From: Microbacterium sp. No. 7
Lineage (GTDB): Bacteria > Actinomycetota > Actinomycetes > Actinomycetales > Microbacteriaceae
Assembly: GCF_001314225.1 (NCBI RefSeq)
Contig: NZ_CP012697.1
Location: 1,550,001-1,614,000, forward strand
DNA: 64,000 nt
Direction of reading: 5' to 3'
Below, in pieces: positions 51,401 through 59,671 of the stretch. Each line of letters begins with the position of its first letter. The stretch's first letter is position 1. The notes under the pieces were generated by a model, which saw nothing but the letters and a program-made list of their open reading frames with translations, was not told the DNA's origin and searched no databases. The position numbers and the translations under genes were made by a program.

Positions 51401-54255
51401 TCCCCCTCGGGCGCGACCGTCGCGGAGCCGTGCGCGGGCTGCTCGAGCACGCGGTCGAGCACGGCCGCGTCGCCGTCGGGGTCGATGCCGAACGACGAGA
51501 ACGGCACGCGCACCGACTGCCCGCTCAGCACGCGGCCCTCCAGCACGCCCGGCATGGGGGAGTGGTTGTCCTCGTCGCCCGTGACCGTCACGAGCACGCG
51601 CGCCGACGCGGTGACCTCGGGGAAGCCGAGGCGGTAGATCGTGTAGCCGATCGCGTAGGTGCCGGGCTCCTCGGGGGCGAAGTAGCGCACGACGCGCGAG
51701 GTCGCGAAGGCGAGACCGCCGCCGCTCTCGTTGACCACGCGCGACGGGTCCACGCCGATGAGCGCCCCCGCGGGCGCCGTGTCGTTGTCGAGCACGGGGA
51801 TGTCGACCTGATCGCCCGCGCGCACGGTCACGGCGTCGTCGATCGCGATCGGCGGCTCGGCGGTCGCCGAGGGGAGCAGCACGACCGTCAGCTCGCCGGT
51901 CGTCGTCGTCTCGGGGCGTCCCGTGCCGTCGGAGATGGTGTACCGCACGATGCCGAGGCGCCCGGGCTCGCCGTCGTCGGTCGAGCCGCTGACGCGCAGC
52001 AGGCTCTGGCCGACGAGGTCGACCCCGAGGGTCGCGAACGGATCGCTGCGCGGCAGGATGTCGCTGACGAGCAGCACGAGGCCCGCGGGGTTGGCGACGG
52101 CGGCGAGCACGTCGACCGTGGCATCCTCGTTGGGGCGCACGAACGCCGTCACGGGCGGCGTGGAGACGCGCGCCGACGCGGGGTCGCGCACGACCACGCG
52201 GATCAGCCCCGTCGCCTCCGAGCCCGCGTCGCGCACGGTGTACTGCACCGAGTACGAGCCCGGGTGCGGGGCGTGGAAGACCGCCCCCAGCGGCGAGGGG
52301 CCCGTCGTGACCGAGGAGTGGGCCTCGTCGAGCGCGACGGCGCCGGCGAGCTCCACGGGTCCCGAGCCGCCGCGCACGTGCGCGCCGACGTCGATCGCGA
52401 CGGGCTCGCCGGCGACGCCCGTGACGGCGAACGAGCCGGCCTCGAGCGCGACCGTCGACGTCACGGCGACGGTGAGCTCCTTCGCCGTCCTCGCGCCGCG
52501 CGTGTCGGAGACGAGCACGGCGATGCTGACGACGGCGGCGTCGGACGCCGCGGCACCGGGATGCTGGTAGGTGAGCGTGCCGTCGGGCGAGGAGGCGATC
52601 GTGCCGCCGCCCGCGAGGATCGTCGCGCCGGCGAGATAGACCGGGTCGCCCTCGTGATCGACCCAGTCGTCGAGCACGTCGAGGCTGATCGTGCCGCCCG
52701 GCGCGATCTCGGGCGAGGGCCAGCGGGCGACGCACCCCTCCACGCCGCACCACACCGGCGCCGAGTTCACGTCGTCCGGCACGACCCGCACCGTGACGGT
52801 CGCCGGCGCCGAGACGAGGCCGCTGCTCGCGGTGCCGTCGTCGGCGCGGTACGAGAGCGTCGTCGTGCCCGTGGCATCCGGCGCGACGTGCATCACGATC
52901 TCCTGCTCGGCGCCCGCGAGGGCGACCTCCCCGAACGCGGGGTCCGCCGTCTCCAGCGACGCGGGGTCGATCGCGAGCACGTCCTCGTTGGGATCGTGGT
53001 CGTTGAGCAGCACGGGCAGGCGCACCGTCGTGCCCGCGCGCACGCCGAAGTCGTCGTCGACGGCGACGGGCGGGCGCGGATCGATCACCCGCTCCGCCTC
53101 GACGTCGTCGTGCACGACGGTCTCGGTGCGATCGTCGATCGTCCAGCGCTGCGACGACGCGACGAGCCGCCCGTCGGGCACCGTCCACACCCAGCCGCTG
53201 CGGCGCTCGTTGAGGGCGACCCGCGTGCCGTTCACGACGAAGACGGCGTCGATCTCGTCGCCGAGCGCGCCGTCGCCGTAGTCGAGGGGCACGAGCATGC
53301 CCGTGCGGCTCGACCACATCTGCCCGCCGCTCTCGCCCAGCCAGGCGGCGACCGTCTCACCGTCCGCGTGCACCGGCGCGACGGGCGTGCCCGCGGCCTC
53401 GGCGACGCGTGCGACCGTGCCGTCGCCGACGTCGACCCGCAGCAGCCCCGCGCTGTCGGCGATGTAGACGTCGTCCTCGTGCGACACGGCCCGCTGCACG
53501 CGCGCATCGCCGCTGGCGCCGGCGGTCAGCGGCGTGTCGCGCCCGCGCAGCCACAGCTCGTCGCCGCCCTCGTCGAACAGCAGCCAGCGGCCGCCCGATC
53601 CGGACAGCTGCACCGGGCCGAGGCCCGCGGGCACGGCATCCAGGCCCAGCACGCGGCCCGTGCGCGCGTCGGCGCGCAGCATGAGCCCGTCGCGCGCGGC
53701 GTAGGCGTAGACGATGCCGCCGTCGTCGACGGCCAGCGCGTCGGCGGCGAAGCGGGCGCCCGGCTCGGACGCGTCGGCGTAGGGGTCGATCAGCCGGGCC
53801 GGCCCGTCGCCCGACAGCGTCGTCGTGTAGACGTCGCCCGCGTCGGTGCGGAACGCGACGACGTCACCCGCGGCGTCGATCTCGACCGTGCCCGCGGGCG
53901 TCGGCGCGAACGCGTCGCCGTTCGCGGAGGTGAGCGCGGCGGGGAGGGCGGGATCGACGTCGGCATAGCGCGTGCCGCCGTCGCTGAACACGAGCAGCCG
54001 GTCGGACGACTGCGCCAGCGCGTTGCCGTTCTCGACCGGCTTGACGGTGTCGATCTCGCCCAGCTCCAGGTTCACGCGCGCGTAGGCGCTGCCGGTGCCG
54101 TTCTGCAGGACCCACACGCTGCCGCCGTGCAGGGGCGTCTGCTGCGCGTCGTAGCCCGGCCACACGACCGCCAGCACGAACCCGACGGCGAGCGCCGCGA
54201 CCGACGCGGCGACGCCGAGACGCCGCCGCAGCCGGGTGCCGCCGGGTGCCGCCAT
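48412..54255 (-). CDS. Giant membrane-anchored Ig-like/fibronectin type III protein
   Basis: 1,947 residues. An N-terminal signal-anchor (about 13-34, without a lipobox) is followed by a propeller-like region of short repeats (about 45-385), then several Ig/cadherin-like modules beginning with the VDD pattern (PPVAVDDDFGVRAGTTVRLP near 395, PPIAIDDAVTVRAGDQVDIP near 800, another near 1,000), and FN3-like modules in the last third (near 1,510 and later). The protein is extracytoplasmic. No enzyme domain, sortase motif or second membrane helix was seen at the C-terminus. It starts 1 bp after the kinase gene stop and precedes the MoxR gene by 24 bp. Confidence 0.88.
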   Translation of the reverse strand: MAAPGGTRLRRRLGVAASVAALAVGFVLAVVWPGYDAQQTPLHGGSVWVLQNGTGSAYARVNLELGEIDTVKPVENGNALAQSSDRLLVFSDGGTRYADVDPALPAALTSANGDAFAPTPAGTVEIDAAGDVVAFRTDAGDVYTTTLSGDGPARLIDPYADASEPGARFAADALAVDDGGIVYAYAARDGLMLRADARTGRVLGLDAVPAGLGPVQLSGSGGRWLLFDEGGDELWLRGRDTPLTAGASGDARVQRAVSHEDDVYIADSAGLLRVDVGDGTVARVAEAAGTPVAPVHADGETVAAWLGESGGQMWSSRTGMLVPLDYGDGALGDEIDAVFVVNGTRVALNERRSGWVWTVPDGRLVASSQRWTIDDRTETVVHDDVEAERVIDPRPPVAVDDDFGVRAGTTVRLPVLLNDHDPNEDVLAIDPASLETADPAFGEVALAGAEQEIVMHVAPDATGTTTLSYRADDGTASSGLVSAPATVTVRVVPDDVNSAPVWCGVEGCVARWPSPEIAPGGTISLDVLDDWVDHEGDPVYLAGATILAGGGTIASSPDGTLTYQHPGAAASDAAVVSIAVLVSDTRGARTAKELTVAVTSTVALEAGSFAVTGVAGEPVAIDVGAHVRGGSGPVELAGAVALDEAHSSVTTGPSPLGAVFHAPHPGSYSVQYTVRDAGSEATGLIRVVVRDPASARVSTPPVTAFVRPNEDATVDVLAAVANPAGLVLLVSDILPRSDPFATLGVDLVGQSLLRVSGSTDDGEPGRLGIVRYTISDGTGRPETTTTGELTVVLLPSATAEPPIAIDDAVTVRAGDQVDIPVLDNDTAPAGALIGVDPSRVVNESGGGLAFATSRVVRYFAPEEPGTYAIGYTIYRLGFPEVTASARVLVTVTGDEDNHSPMPGVLEGRVLSGQSVRVPFSSFGIDPDGDAAVLDRVLEQPAHGSATVAPEGDAIVYTSPAGFSGQVRFSYQVRDARGATGSAEVRIGVLDALTDARPVTYSDYVQIRAGADSWAVLRPADNDIDPSGKKLTLESVRPAAPSGSLEHERLAARIGELDDDAVRIAAGPDLGTYAYEYTVRNATGDTAVGLIVVKVVRDRVPDYPTVADTALTAESREDFPRGVDVLTGKVSWTAGDVDDLTVTLWGEHPGIRVSGSRISGPVPDEPLLIPFEVSGTAFDGETVSSYGFLRVPGTRDLRLTLRAQTPPLPVTEGETAELDMAGVVAGFGSRALEIDPQGVRTGGARAEASCTLVSGTTIRYEAGWGAPWSDTCVVPIRVASQDTYTHLTVRVEVQAARSQPVLRSASLTLSPGDSVEYDLDAMVSWSGSEDWDTIAYALAYDGDQFDVQQTWSRVTVTARESARPGREESIMVSLPSHGQTASAALNLTVGPAVQTRPQGGTAEASCSQAGDSTECDIVVIGAPGEVNPLPGAPLQAVAVTGSDNCPDVGFTLLDAETVRASWPAGRSGASECTGSFVVEDAQGRRSSGDRDGRVILDLQGLPAAPARVDWTAFDPATVTLRAIAGAGSHPAVTGYEVSRDGEVVATCDAAGVCPPIEAPAGVPAAYAVRAVSPVGLSRDAVTVEAWPYRAPAPPTEATFAPVPAGGEGGRVTITLSGIDPSTGQLRIAGGRGGPVVVDAEGRETVVVRDYDVGSNLPVTLTATPLTAHPLPPIPGGAQEGSALQFTAHGVGAPRIETQIRADRGRVTVSVSAVYQDLGTEMRYGFSTDESSCSATGRASSATFDAPLWEVFRVWTCAQSVWADGTDGFGTVTQAASIRPTGPIAAPPALTYAIEAEPRGVEGGYEYRLVPPVAPSTPPHREAALVYESDGAPLSPFALEVNRPPGTLTARWCDTGGDPAAPVCSDPAPVTARGSALYPVRVSAPDVQCTAQDATAPAWTPAGIDRSDVTVTTAVVRTGDVTQRITYTLAWTNRLTGLQPVAFTIGCAP

Positions 54256-54256
54256 C

Positions 54257-55387
54257 TCAGCTCCACGCTCCCGAGAGGCTCAGGGCCGCGAGCGTTCCGA
54301 TGATCACGACCGCGAGCGTCCCCGCGACGACCGCCGTCGCGACGGCACGGGACGAGCGGCGCTCCCGGCCGTCGTCGGCCGGCGCGAGGGGACCCGCCCG
54401 GCGTGCGCCCGTGCGCGCCGGGCGGCGCGACGGATGCGCGACCGTCGAGCGCACGGGGCCGCGGGGGCCGGGGTCGTGCGCGTCGGGACCGGCGTCGACG
54501 AGCCGCGGCACGCCGTGCGCGATCTCGTGCGGCGTGGGATGCAGGCCGCACTCCAGCTGGATCTGCTGCAGCTCGTGCACGAGCTCGGCCACCGAGGCGT
54601 GCCGGTCCTCGGGACGGCGGCTCATCGTGCGGGCGAGCGCCCACTGCAAGCCGTCCGGCACGTCGTCGCGCGGGATGGGCTGGTAGCGGGCGCGACGGAT
54701 GCGCTCGCGCAGCTGGTCCCGCGTGTTGCGGTCGCGCGAGGGCAGCTCGAAGGGGCTGTGCCCCGCGAGCAGGGAGTACAGCGTGGCACCGAGGCTCCAG
54801 ACCTCCGAGGCGATCGACCCCGAGACCTGCTCGTCGACGACCTCGGGGGCGCTCCACGGCAGCGACATCGCGAAGACGCGCCCGCCGCCCGTGCGCCCGT
54901 CGAGGGCGGCCGCGATGCCGAAGTCGCTCAGCACGGGGGCGCCGAACGCGGAGATGAGCACGTTCGACGGCTTGATGTCGCGGTGCAGGACGCCCGCCTG
55001 ATGCGCCGACTCGAGCGCCGAGCCGATCTTGACGCCCAATTGCAGCACGTCGTCGACGGGGATCCTCTCGCGCCGGTAGCGCGTCGTGAGCGACGTGGGG
55101 CAGTACTCCATCACGAGGTAGGGACGCCCGTCGGACGACACGCTCGCCTCGTAGATCGTGAGGATCGACGGGTGCGCGCCGAGGCGCGCCATGACGTCGG
55201 CCTCGGCGTTGAACATGCTCCGCACGCCGTCGTCGACGATCTCGTCGAGCAGCACCTTGACCGCGACCGAGCGGCGCGGCAGATGCTGCTCGAACAGGAA
55301 GACGTCGGCGAAGCCTCCCGTCCCCAGCGGGCGCACGTAGGCGAACCCCGGGAGCACCGGGGGTGCGGAAGGGAGCCGACTCGCCAC
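54257..55387 (-). CDS. Membrane-anchored Ser/Thr protein kinase
   Basis: 376 residues. Gly loop LGTGGFADVF, Lys44 (VAVKVL), catalytic HRDIKPSNVL, DFG (LSDFGIAA) and SAPEVV are all present, so it should be active. Beyond the kinase domain (to ~270) comes an Arg/Pro-rich linker and one membrane helix near the C-terminus (AVATAVVAGTLAVVIIGTLA) with almost no extracytoplasmic part, and no PASTA repeats. No PP2C phosphatase or FHA gene accompanies it in the window. Its gene is followed directly by the giant Ig/FN3 protein gene. Confidence 0.94.
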   Translation of the reverse strand: MASRLPSAPPVLPGFAYVRPLGTGGFADVFLFEQHLPRRSVAVKVLLDEIVDDGVRSMFNAEADVMARLGAHPSILTIYEASVSSDGRPYLVMEYCPTSLTTRYRRERIPVDDVLQLGVKIGSALESAHQAGVLHRDIKPSNVLISAFGAPVLSDFGIAAALDGRTGGGRVFAMSLPWSAPEVVDEQVSGSIASEVWSLGATLYSLLAGHSPFELPSRDRNTRDQLRERIRRARYQPIPRDDVPDGLQWALARTMSRRPEDRHASVAELVHELQQIQLECGLHPTPHEIAHGVPRLVDAGPDAHDPGPRGPVRSTVAHPSRRPARTGARRAGPLAPADDGRERRSSRAVATAVVAGTLAVVIIGTLAALSLSGAWS

Positions 55388-55410
55388 CCGCCTACTCTAA
55401 CGAGGCGACC

Positions 55411-56901
55411 TCAGACCCAGCCGGGCAGCCAGTTGTGCAGACGGTAGAACCAGAACGGCACCTGCATCGCCGACCACAGCGGGTACCACGCGACCGCGAG
55501 CAGCACGGCGACGACGGCGAACACGACGACGAGACGGCGGCCCGTGCGGCGCCGATGCGGGTCGGGGTGCGTCGCGAGCGCGCGCATCGCGACGGCGAGC
55601 GCGATGAGCATGAACGGCCACACGACGATCGTGTAGAACTGGAACACCGTGCGCTCGGCATAGATCAGCCAGGGCAGCCAGCCCGAGCCGATCGCGACGA
55701 GCACGGGCGCATAGCGGCCCTCGCCGTGGATGAGCACGCGCGCGAGCAGCCAGACGCTCGCGGCGACCGCCGCGTACCACAGCAGCGGATTCGGCATGCT
55801 GTAGAGGATCTCGAGGCATCCCCGCTCGCCGCCCGCGCAGCCGTCGACGCCGTTCTCGGTGCTGTGCGCCCACATCGAGGTGGGCCGCATGAGCAGCGGC
55901 CACTGCCACGCGGGGCTCGCATAGCTGTGCGCCGAGGTGATCGACGACGCCGAGCCGTACATCGCGAGGTGGTTGTGCACGAAGCTCGCGAGGGCCGTGT
56001 CGCGCGACTGCCGGTTGTACCCCCCGTCGGTGAGGAACCACCCGGTCCAGGTCGTGACGTAGACGACCGCGGCGGCGGGCACCATGAGCAGGAACGAGAC
56101 GACGCCCTGACGGAACGCGGCATCCGTCGGCCAGAGCCAGATCCCCAGCCGGCGGCGCGTGAGCGCATCGGAGACGACGACGTAGAGGCCGAGGCCCGCG
56201 AGCGTCCACACGCCCGACCACTTCACACCGGTGGCGGCGCCGGCCGCGGCGCCCGCCGCGAGGAGCCACGGCCGGTTCCACAGCACGGGCCCCCACATCA
56301 GCGGCCGCCCGTCGTCCGGCCACACGACCGCCGCCGCGAGGCGGGACGCGTGCCCCGCGCGATCGAGGGCGACGAACCACACCGCGAGCACGACGAAGAA
56401 CGTGAGGATGCCGTCGAGCAGCGCGACCCGGCTCATCACGATGCCGAGGCCGTCGATCGCGAGCATCCCCGCGGCGGCCGTCGCGACCGCGGTCGAGCCG
56501 CTCACCGTGCGCGCGAGGAAGTAGAGCACGAGCACCGTCGCGGTGCCGAACACCGCGACCGCGACCCGCCAGCCGAACGACGAGTCGGCGCCGAACAGCG
56601 CCATTCCCGCGCCGATGAAGAACTTGCCGAGCGGCGGATGGACGATGAACGCCGGCTTGTCGAGGAAGATGTCGGTCTCGCCCGCGGCGAACCGCTCGTT
56701 CGCGTCGTCGGGCCACTTCGCCGGGTACCCCAGCACCCACTGCGTCCAGCCCTCTTTCACGTAGTAGGTCTCGTCGAAGACGATCGCGTGCGGGTGCGCG
56801 AGGTTCCAGAACCGCAGCGCGGCCGCCAGCAGCGTCACCCCGAGCGGCGTGAGCCACGCCAGGTGCCGCCGCAGACGCGGGGCGAGGACGACCGAGGGCA
56901 C
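55411..56901 (-). CDS. Protein O-mannosyltransferase (PMT family)
   Basis: 496 residues with about eleven membrane helices. The N-terminal FDETYYVKEGW holds the acidic pair of the GT39 active site, and HPPLGKFFIGAG is the second conserved loop. It transfers mannose from a polyprenyl-phosphate donor to Ser/Thr of exported proteins in actinobacteria. It is in line with the kinase gene and the giant Ig/FN3 protein gene, whose product is a plausible substrate by position only. Full length. Confidence 0.92.
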   Translation of the reverse strand: MPSVVLAPRLRRHLAWLTPLGVTLLAAALRFWNLAHPHAIVFDETYYVKEGWTQWVLGYPAKWPDDANERFAAGETDIFLDKPAFIVHPPLGKFFIGAGMALFGADSSFGWRVAVAVFGTATVLVLYFLARTVSGSTAVATAAAGMLAIDGLGIVMSRVALLDGILTFFVVLAVWFVALDRAGHASRLAAAVVWPDDGRPLMWGPVLWNRPWLLAAGAAAGAATGVKWSGVWTLAGLGLYVVVSDALTRRRLGIWLWPTDAAFRQGVVSFLLMVPAAAVVYVTTWTGWFLTDGGYNRQSRDTALASFVHNHLAMYGSASSITSAHSYASPAWQWPLLMRPTSMWAHSTENGVDGCAGGERGCLEILYSMPNPLLWYAAVAASVWLLARVLIHGEGRYAPVLVAIGSGWLPWLIYAERTVFQFYTIVVWPFMLIALAVAMRALATHPDPHRRRTGRRLVVVFAVVAVLLAVAWYPLWSAMQVPFWFYRLHNWLPGWV

Positions 56902-56938
56902 GCCGACAGCCTAGTGAGCCCGCCCTTCCGCCATCCCC

Positions 56939-57197
56939 GCTGATCGAGTGCCCGCGGCGGAGCCGCGGGCGTATCGAGATCCGTGTAACGGTCCGTGGGG
57001 TGGGTTTCGATACGCCGCCTGCGGCGGCTACTCAACCAGCGGGGTGGGTGGGTGGTGCGGCCAGCGGGGTGGGTGGGGTGCCTTTTCCCCTGCTGATCGA
57101 GTGCCCGCGGCGGAGCCGCGGGTGTATCGAGATCTGTGTAACGGTCCGTGGGATGGGTTTCGATACGCCGCCTGCGGCGGCTGCTCAACCAGCGGGG
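56939..57197. repeat. Two tandem copies of a REP-like inverted-pair element (106 bp each)
   Basis: 56939-57044 and 57092-57197 are collinear at an offset of 153 bp with about four mismatches. Each copy is itself an inverted pair: GCTGATCGAGTG ... GTATCGAGA in one arm and GTTTCGATACGC ... CTCAACCAGC in the other, with GC-rich stems CCCGCGGCGGAGCCGCGGG and GCCGCCTGCGGCGGC inside. The pattern resembles REP/BIME elements. This fills the space between PMT and rsmI; no gene is seen. Confidence 0.9.
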
Positions 57198-57237
57198 CGG
57201 GGGTGGAGTGCGCCCGCGGCCCGGGTAGCCTGGGCGC

Positions 57238-58086
57238 GTGATCATCCTCGCGGCGACCCCGATCGGCAATCTCGGCGACGCGTCGGCGCGGCTCGTCGCC
57301 GCGCTCGAGGCGGCGACGGTGATCGCGGCGGAGGACACCCGCACGGCGCAGCGGCTGCTGCAGGCGCTCGGGGTCGGGAACCGGCCCCGGCTCGTCGCCC
57401 TGCACGACCACAACGAGCGCGAGCGCGCCGCCGAGCTGGCCGCGAGCGCGGCCGAGACCGATCTGCTCGTGCTGAGCGACGCGGGGATGCCGACGGTGAG
57501 CGACCCCGGCTACCGGCTCGTCGCCGAGGCCGTCGCGCAGGGCGTGACGGTGACCGCCATCCCCGGCCCGTCGGCCGTGGTCACGGCGCTCGCGGTGTCG
57601 GGGCTGCCGACCGACAGGTTCACGTTCGAGGGCTTCCCGCCGCGCAAGCCGGGGGAGCGGCGCACGGCGTTCGGCGCGCTCGCGAACGAGCCGCGCACGA
57701 TGGTGTTCTTCGAGGCGCCGTCGCGCCTCGCCGACACGCTCGGGGCGATGGCCGCGGCGTTCGGCGCCGACCGGCCCGCCGCCGTGTGCCGCGAGCTGAC
57801 GAAGCTGCACGAGGAGGTGCGCCGCGGCACGCTCGCCGAGCTCGCGGCATGGGCCGAGGGCGGCGTGCGCGGCGAGATCGTCGTCGTGGTCGGCGGCGCC
57901 GCGCCCCGCGAGGTCGGCGCCGACGAGGCCGTCGCGCACGTGCTGCGGCTCGTGGCCGACGGCATCCGCCTCAAGGAGGCCGCCGCGGAGGTCGCGGCGG
58001 CGACGGGCCACTCGTCCCGGGAGCTGTACCAGGCGGCACTGACGGCGCGTGACACACGATCAGAGGGCGTGCGCGGCTCGAACTAG
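57238..58086 (+). CDS. rsmI: 16S rRNA (cytidine-1402-2'-O)-methyltransferase RsmI
   Basis: 282 residues. The N-terminal ATPIGNLGDAS and AAEDTRTAQRLL, then DAGMPTVSDPGYRLV and PGPSAVVTAL are standard motifs of the SAM-dependent tetrapyrrole-methylase fold. It adds the 2'-O-methyl at C1402 of 16S rRNA. The GTG at 57238 gives the canonical N-terminus (VIILAATPIGN). metG follows 9 bp after its stop, in the same direction. Confidence 0.95.
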   Translation: MIILAATPIGNLGDASARLVAALEAATVIAAEDTRTAQRLLQALGVGNRPRLVALHDHNERERAAELAASAAETDLLVLSDAGMPTVSDPGYRLVAEAVAQGVTVTAIPGPSAVVTALAVSGLPTDRFTFEGFPPRKPGERRTAFGALANEPRTMVFFEAPSRLADTLGAMAAAFGADRPAAVCRELTKLHEEVRRGTLAELAAWAEGGVRGEIVVVVGGAAPREVGADEAVAHVLRLVADGIRLKEAAAEVAAATGHSSRELYQAALTARDTRSEGVRGSN

Positions 58087-58095
58087 ACTTCTCGG

Positions 58096-59658
58096 GTGAG
58101 CAACGGCCGTTCCTTCTACATCACGACCCCGATCTACTACCCGAGCGACCTGCCGCACATCGGCCACGGGTACACGACCGTGGCCGTCGACACCCTCGCC
58201 CGCTGGCACCGCCAGGCGGGCGACGACACCTGGATGCTCACGGGCACCGACGAGCACGGCCAGAAGATGCTGCGCGCCGCCGCCGCCAACGGCGTGACGC
58301 CGCAGGAGTGGGTGGACAAGCTCGTCGAGGAGTCGTGGTTCCCGCTGCTGCGCACGCTCGACGTCGCCAACGACGACTTCATCCGCACGACCCAGCCGCG
58401 CCACGAGGAGCGCGTGCAGCAGTTCGTGCAGGCGCTCTACGACCGCGGCTACATCTACGCGGGCGAGTACGAGGCGCTGTACTGCGTGGGATGCGAGGAG
58501 TTCAAGCCCGAGTCCGAGATCCAGGACGGCACGGGCGCGTTCGAGGGCCTCAAGGTCTGCGCGATCCACTCCAAGCCGCTCGAGCTGCTGCAGGAGAAGA
58601 ACTACTTCTTCAGGCTCAGCGAGTTCGAGGACCGCCTGCTCGAGCTCTACCGGGACGAGCCCGACTTCGTGCGGCCCGACTCGGCGCGCAACGAGGTCGT
58701 GTCGTTCGTCAAGAGCGGCCTGAAGGACCTCTCGATCTCGCGCTCGGCGTTCGACTGGGGCATCCGCGTGCCCTGGGACGAGACGCACGTCATCTACGTG
58801 TGGGTCGACGCGCTGCTCAACTACGCGACCGCGATCGGCTACGGCACCGACCCCGCGCAGTTCGACCGCCGCTGGCCCGCCTACCACGTCGTCGGCAAGG
58901 ACATCCTGCGCTTCCACGCGGTGATCTGGCCCGCCATGCTCATGGCGGCGGGCCTCGACGTGCCGCGGGGCGTGTTCGCGCACGGCTGGCTGCTCGTCGG
59001 CGGCGAGAAGATGTCGAAGTCGAAGCTGACGGGCATCGCGCCCACCGAGATCACCGACGTGTTCGGCTCCGACGCCTACCGCTTCTACTTCCTCTCGGCG
59101 ATCCCGTTCGGCCACGACGGCTCGTTCTCGTGGGAGGACCTGTCGGCGCGCTATCAGGCCGAGCTCGCCAACGGGTTCGGGAACCTCGCCTCGCGCACGA
59201 TCGCGATGATCGAGCGCTACTTCGCGGGCGTCGTTCCCGCCGCCGGTGCCTACGCCGACGGCGACCTCGCCGTGCAGCGGACCGTGGCGGATGCCGCGGC
59301 CGCCGCCGACGCCGCGATGGAGCGCTTCCGTCCCGACGAGGCGATCTCGGCGATCTGGACGATCGTCGACGCCCTCAACGGCTACATCACCGACAACGAG
59401 CCGTGGGCGCTCGCGAAGGACGACGCGCAGCGCGAGCGGCTCGGCACCGTGCTCTCCACCTGCGCCGAGGGCCTGCGCGCGCTCGCCGTGCTGCTCTCGC
59501 CCGTCATGCCCGCCTCGACGCAGAAGCTGTGGGAGGCGCTCGGGCAGTCGGAGCGCCTCGTCGACCAGCCGTTGCGCGATGCGGGCCGGTGGGGGCAGCT
59601 CGCCCCCGGCACGACCGTGAACGGCCTCGCGCCGCTCTTCCCGCGCATCGAGCAGTGA
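58096..59658 (+). CDS. metG: Methionyl-tRNA synthetase
   Basis: 520 residues. PSDLPHIGHGYTTV carries the HIGH motif and GEKMSKSKLT carries KMSKS at about residue 303. The length and the absence of the C-terminal tRNA-binding extension mark the short (MetG2-like) form. YYCVGCE-type zinc knuckles are reduced. It charges initiator and elongator tRNA(Met). Placed between rsmI and tatD, a common order in actinobacteria. GTG start. Confidence 0.96.
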   Translation: MSNGRSFYITTPIYYPSDLPHIGHGYTTVAVDTLARWHRQAGDDTWMLTGTDEHGQKMLRAAAANGVTPQEWVDKLVEESWFPLLRTLDVANDDFIRTTQPRHEERVQQFVQALYDRGYIYAGEYEALYCVGCEEFKPESEIQDGTGAFEGLKVCAIHSKPLELLQEKNYFFRLSEFEDRLLELYRDEPDFVRPDSARNEVVSFVKSGLKDLSISRSAFDWGIRVPWDETHVIYVWVDALLNYATAIGYGTDPAQFDRRWPAYHVVGKDILRFHAVIWPAMLMAAGLDVPRGVFAHGWLLVGGEKMSKSKLTGIAPTEITDVFGSDAYRFYFLSAIPFGHDGSFSWEDLSARYQAELANGFGNLASRTIAMIERYFAGVVPAAGAYADGDLAVQRTVADAAAAADAAMERFRPDEAISAIWTIVDALNGYITDNEPWALAKDDAQRERLGTVLSTCAEGLRALAVLLSPVMPASTQKLWEALGQSERLVDQPLRDAGRWGQLAPGTTVNGLAPLFPRIEQ

Positions 59659-59671
59659 GCCGGTCGCGCGC

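Noticed and set aside
47530..54303. A 2,257-codon open frame on the plus strand
   Set aside because: Antisense to the MoxR and giant Ig/FN3 genes; composition is typical of a GC-rich shadow frame and no family is recognisable.
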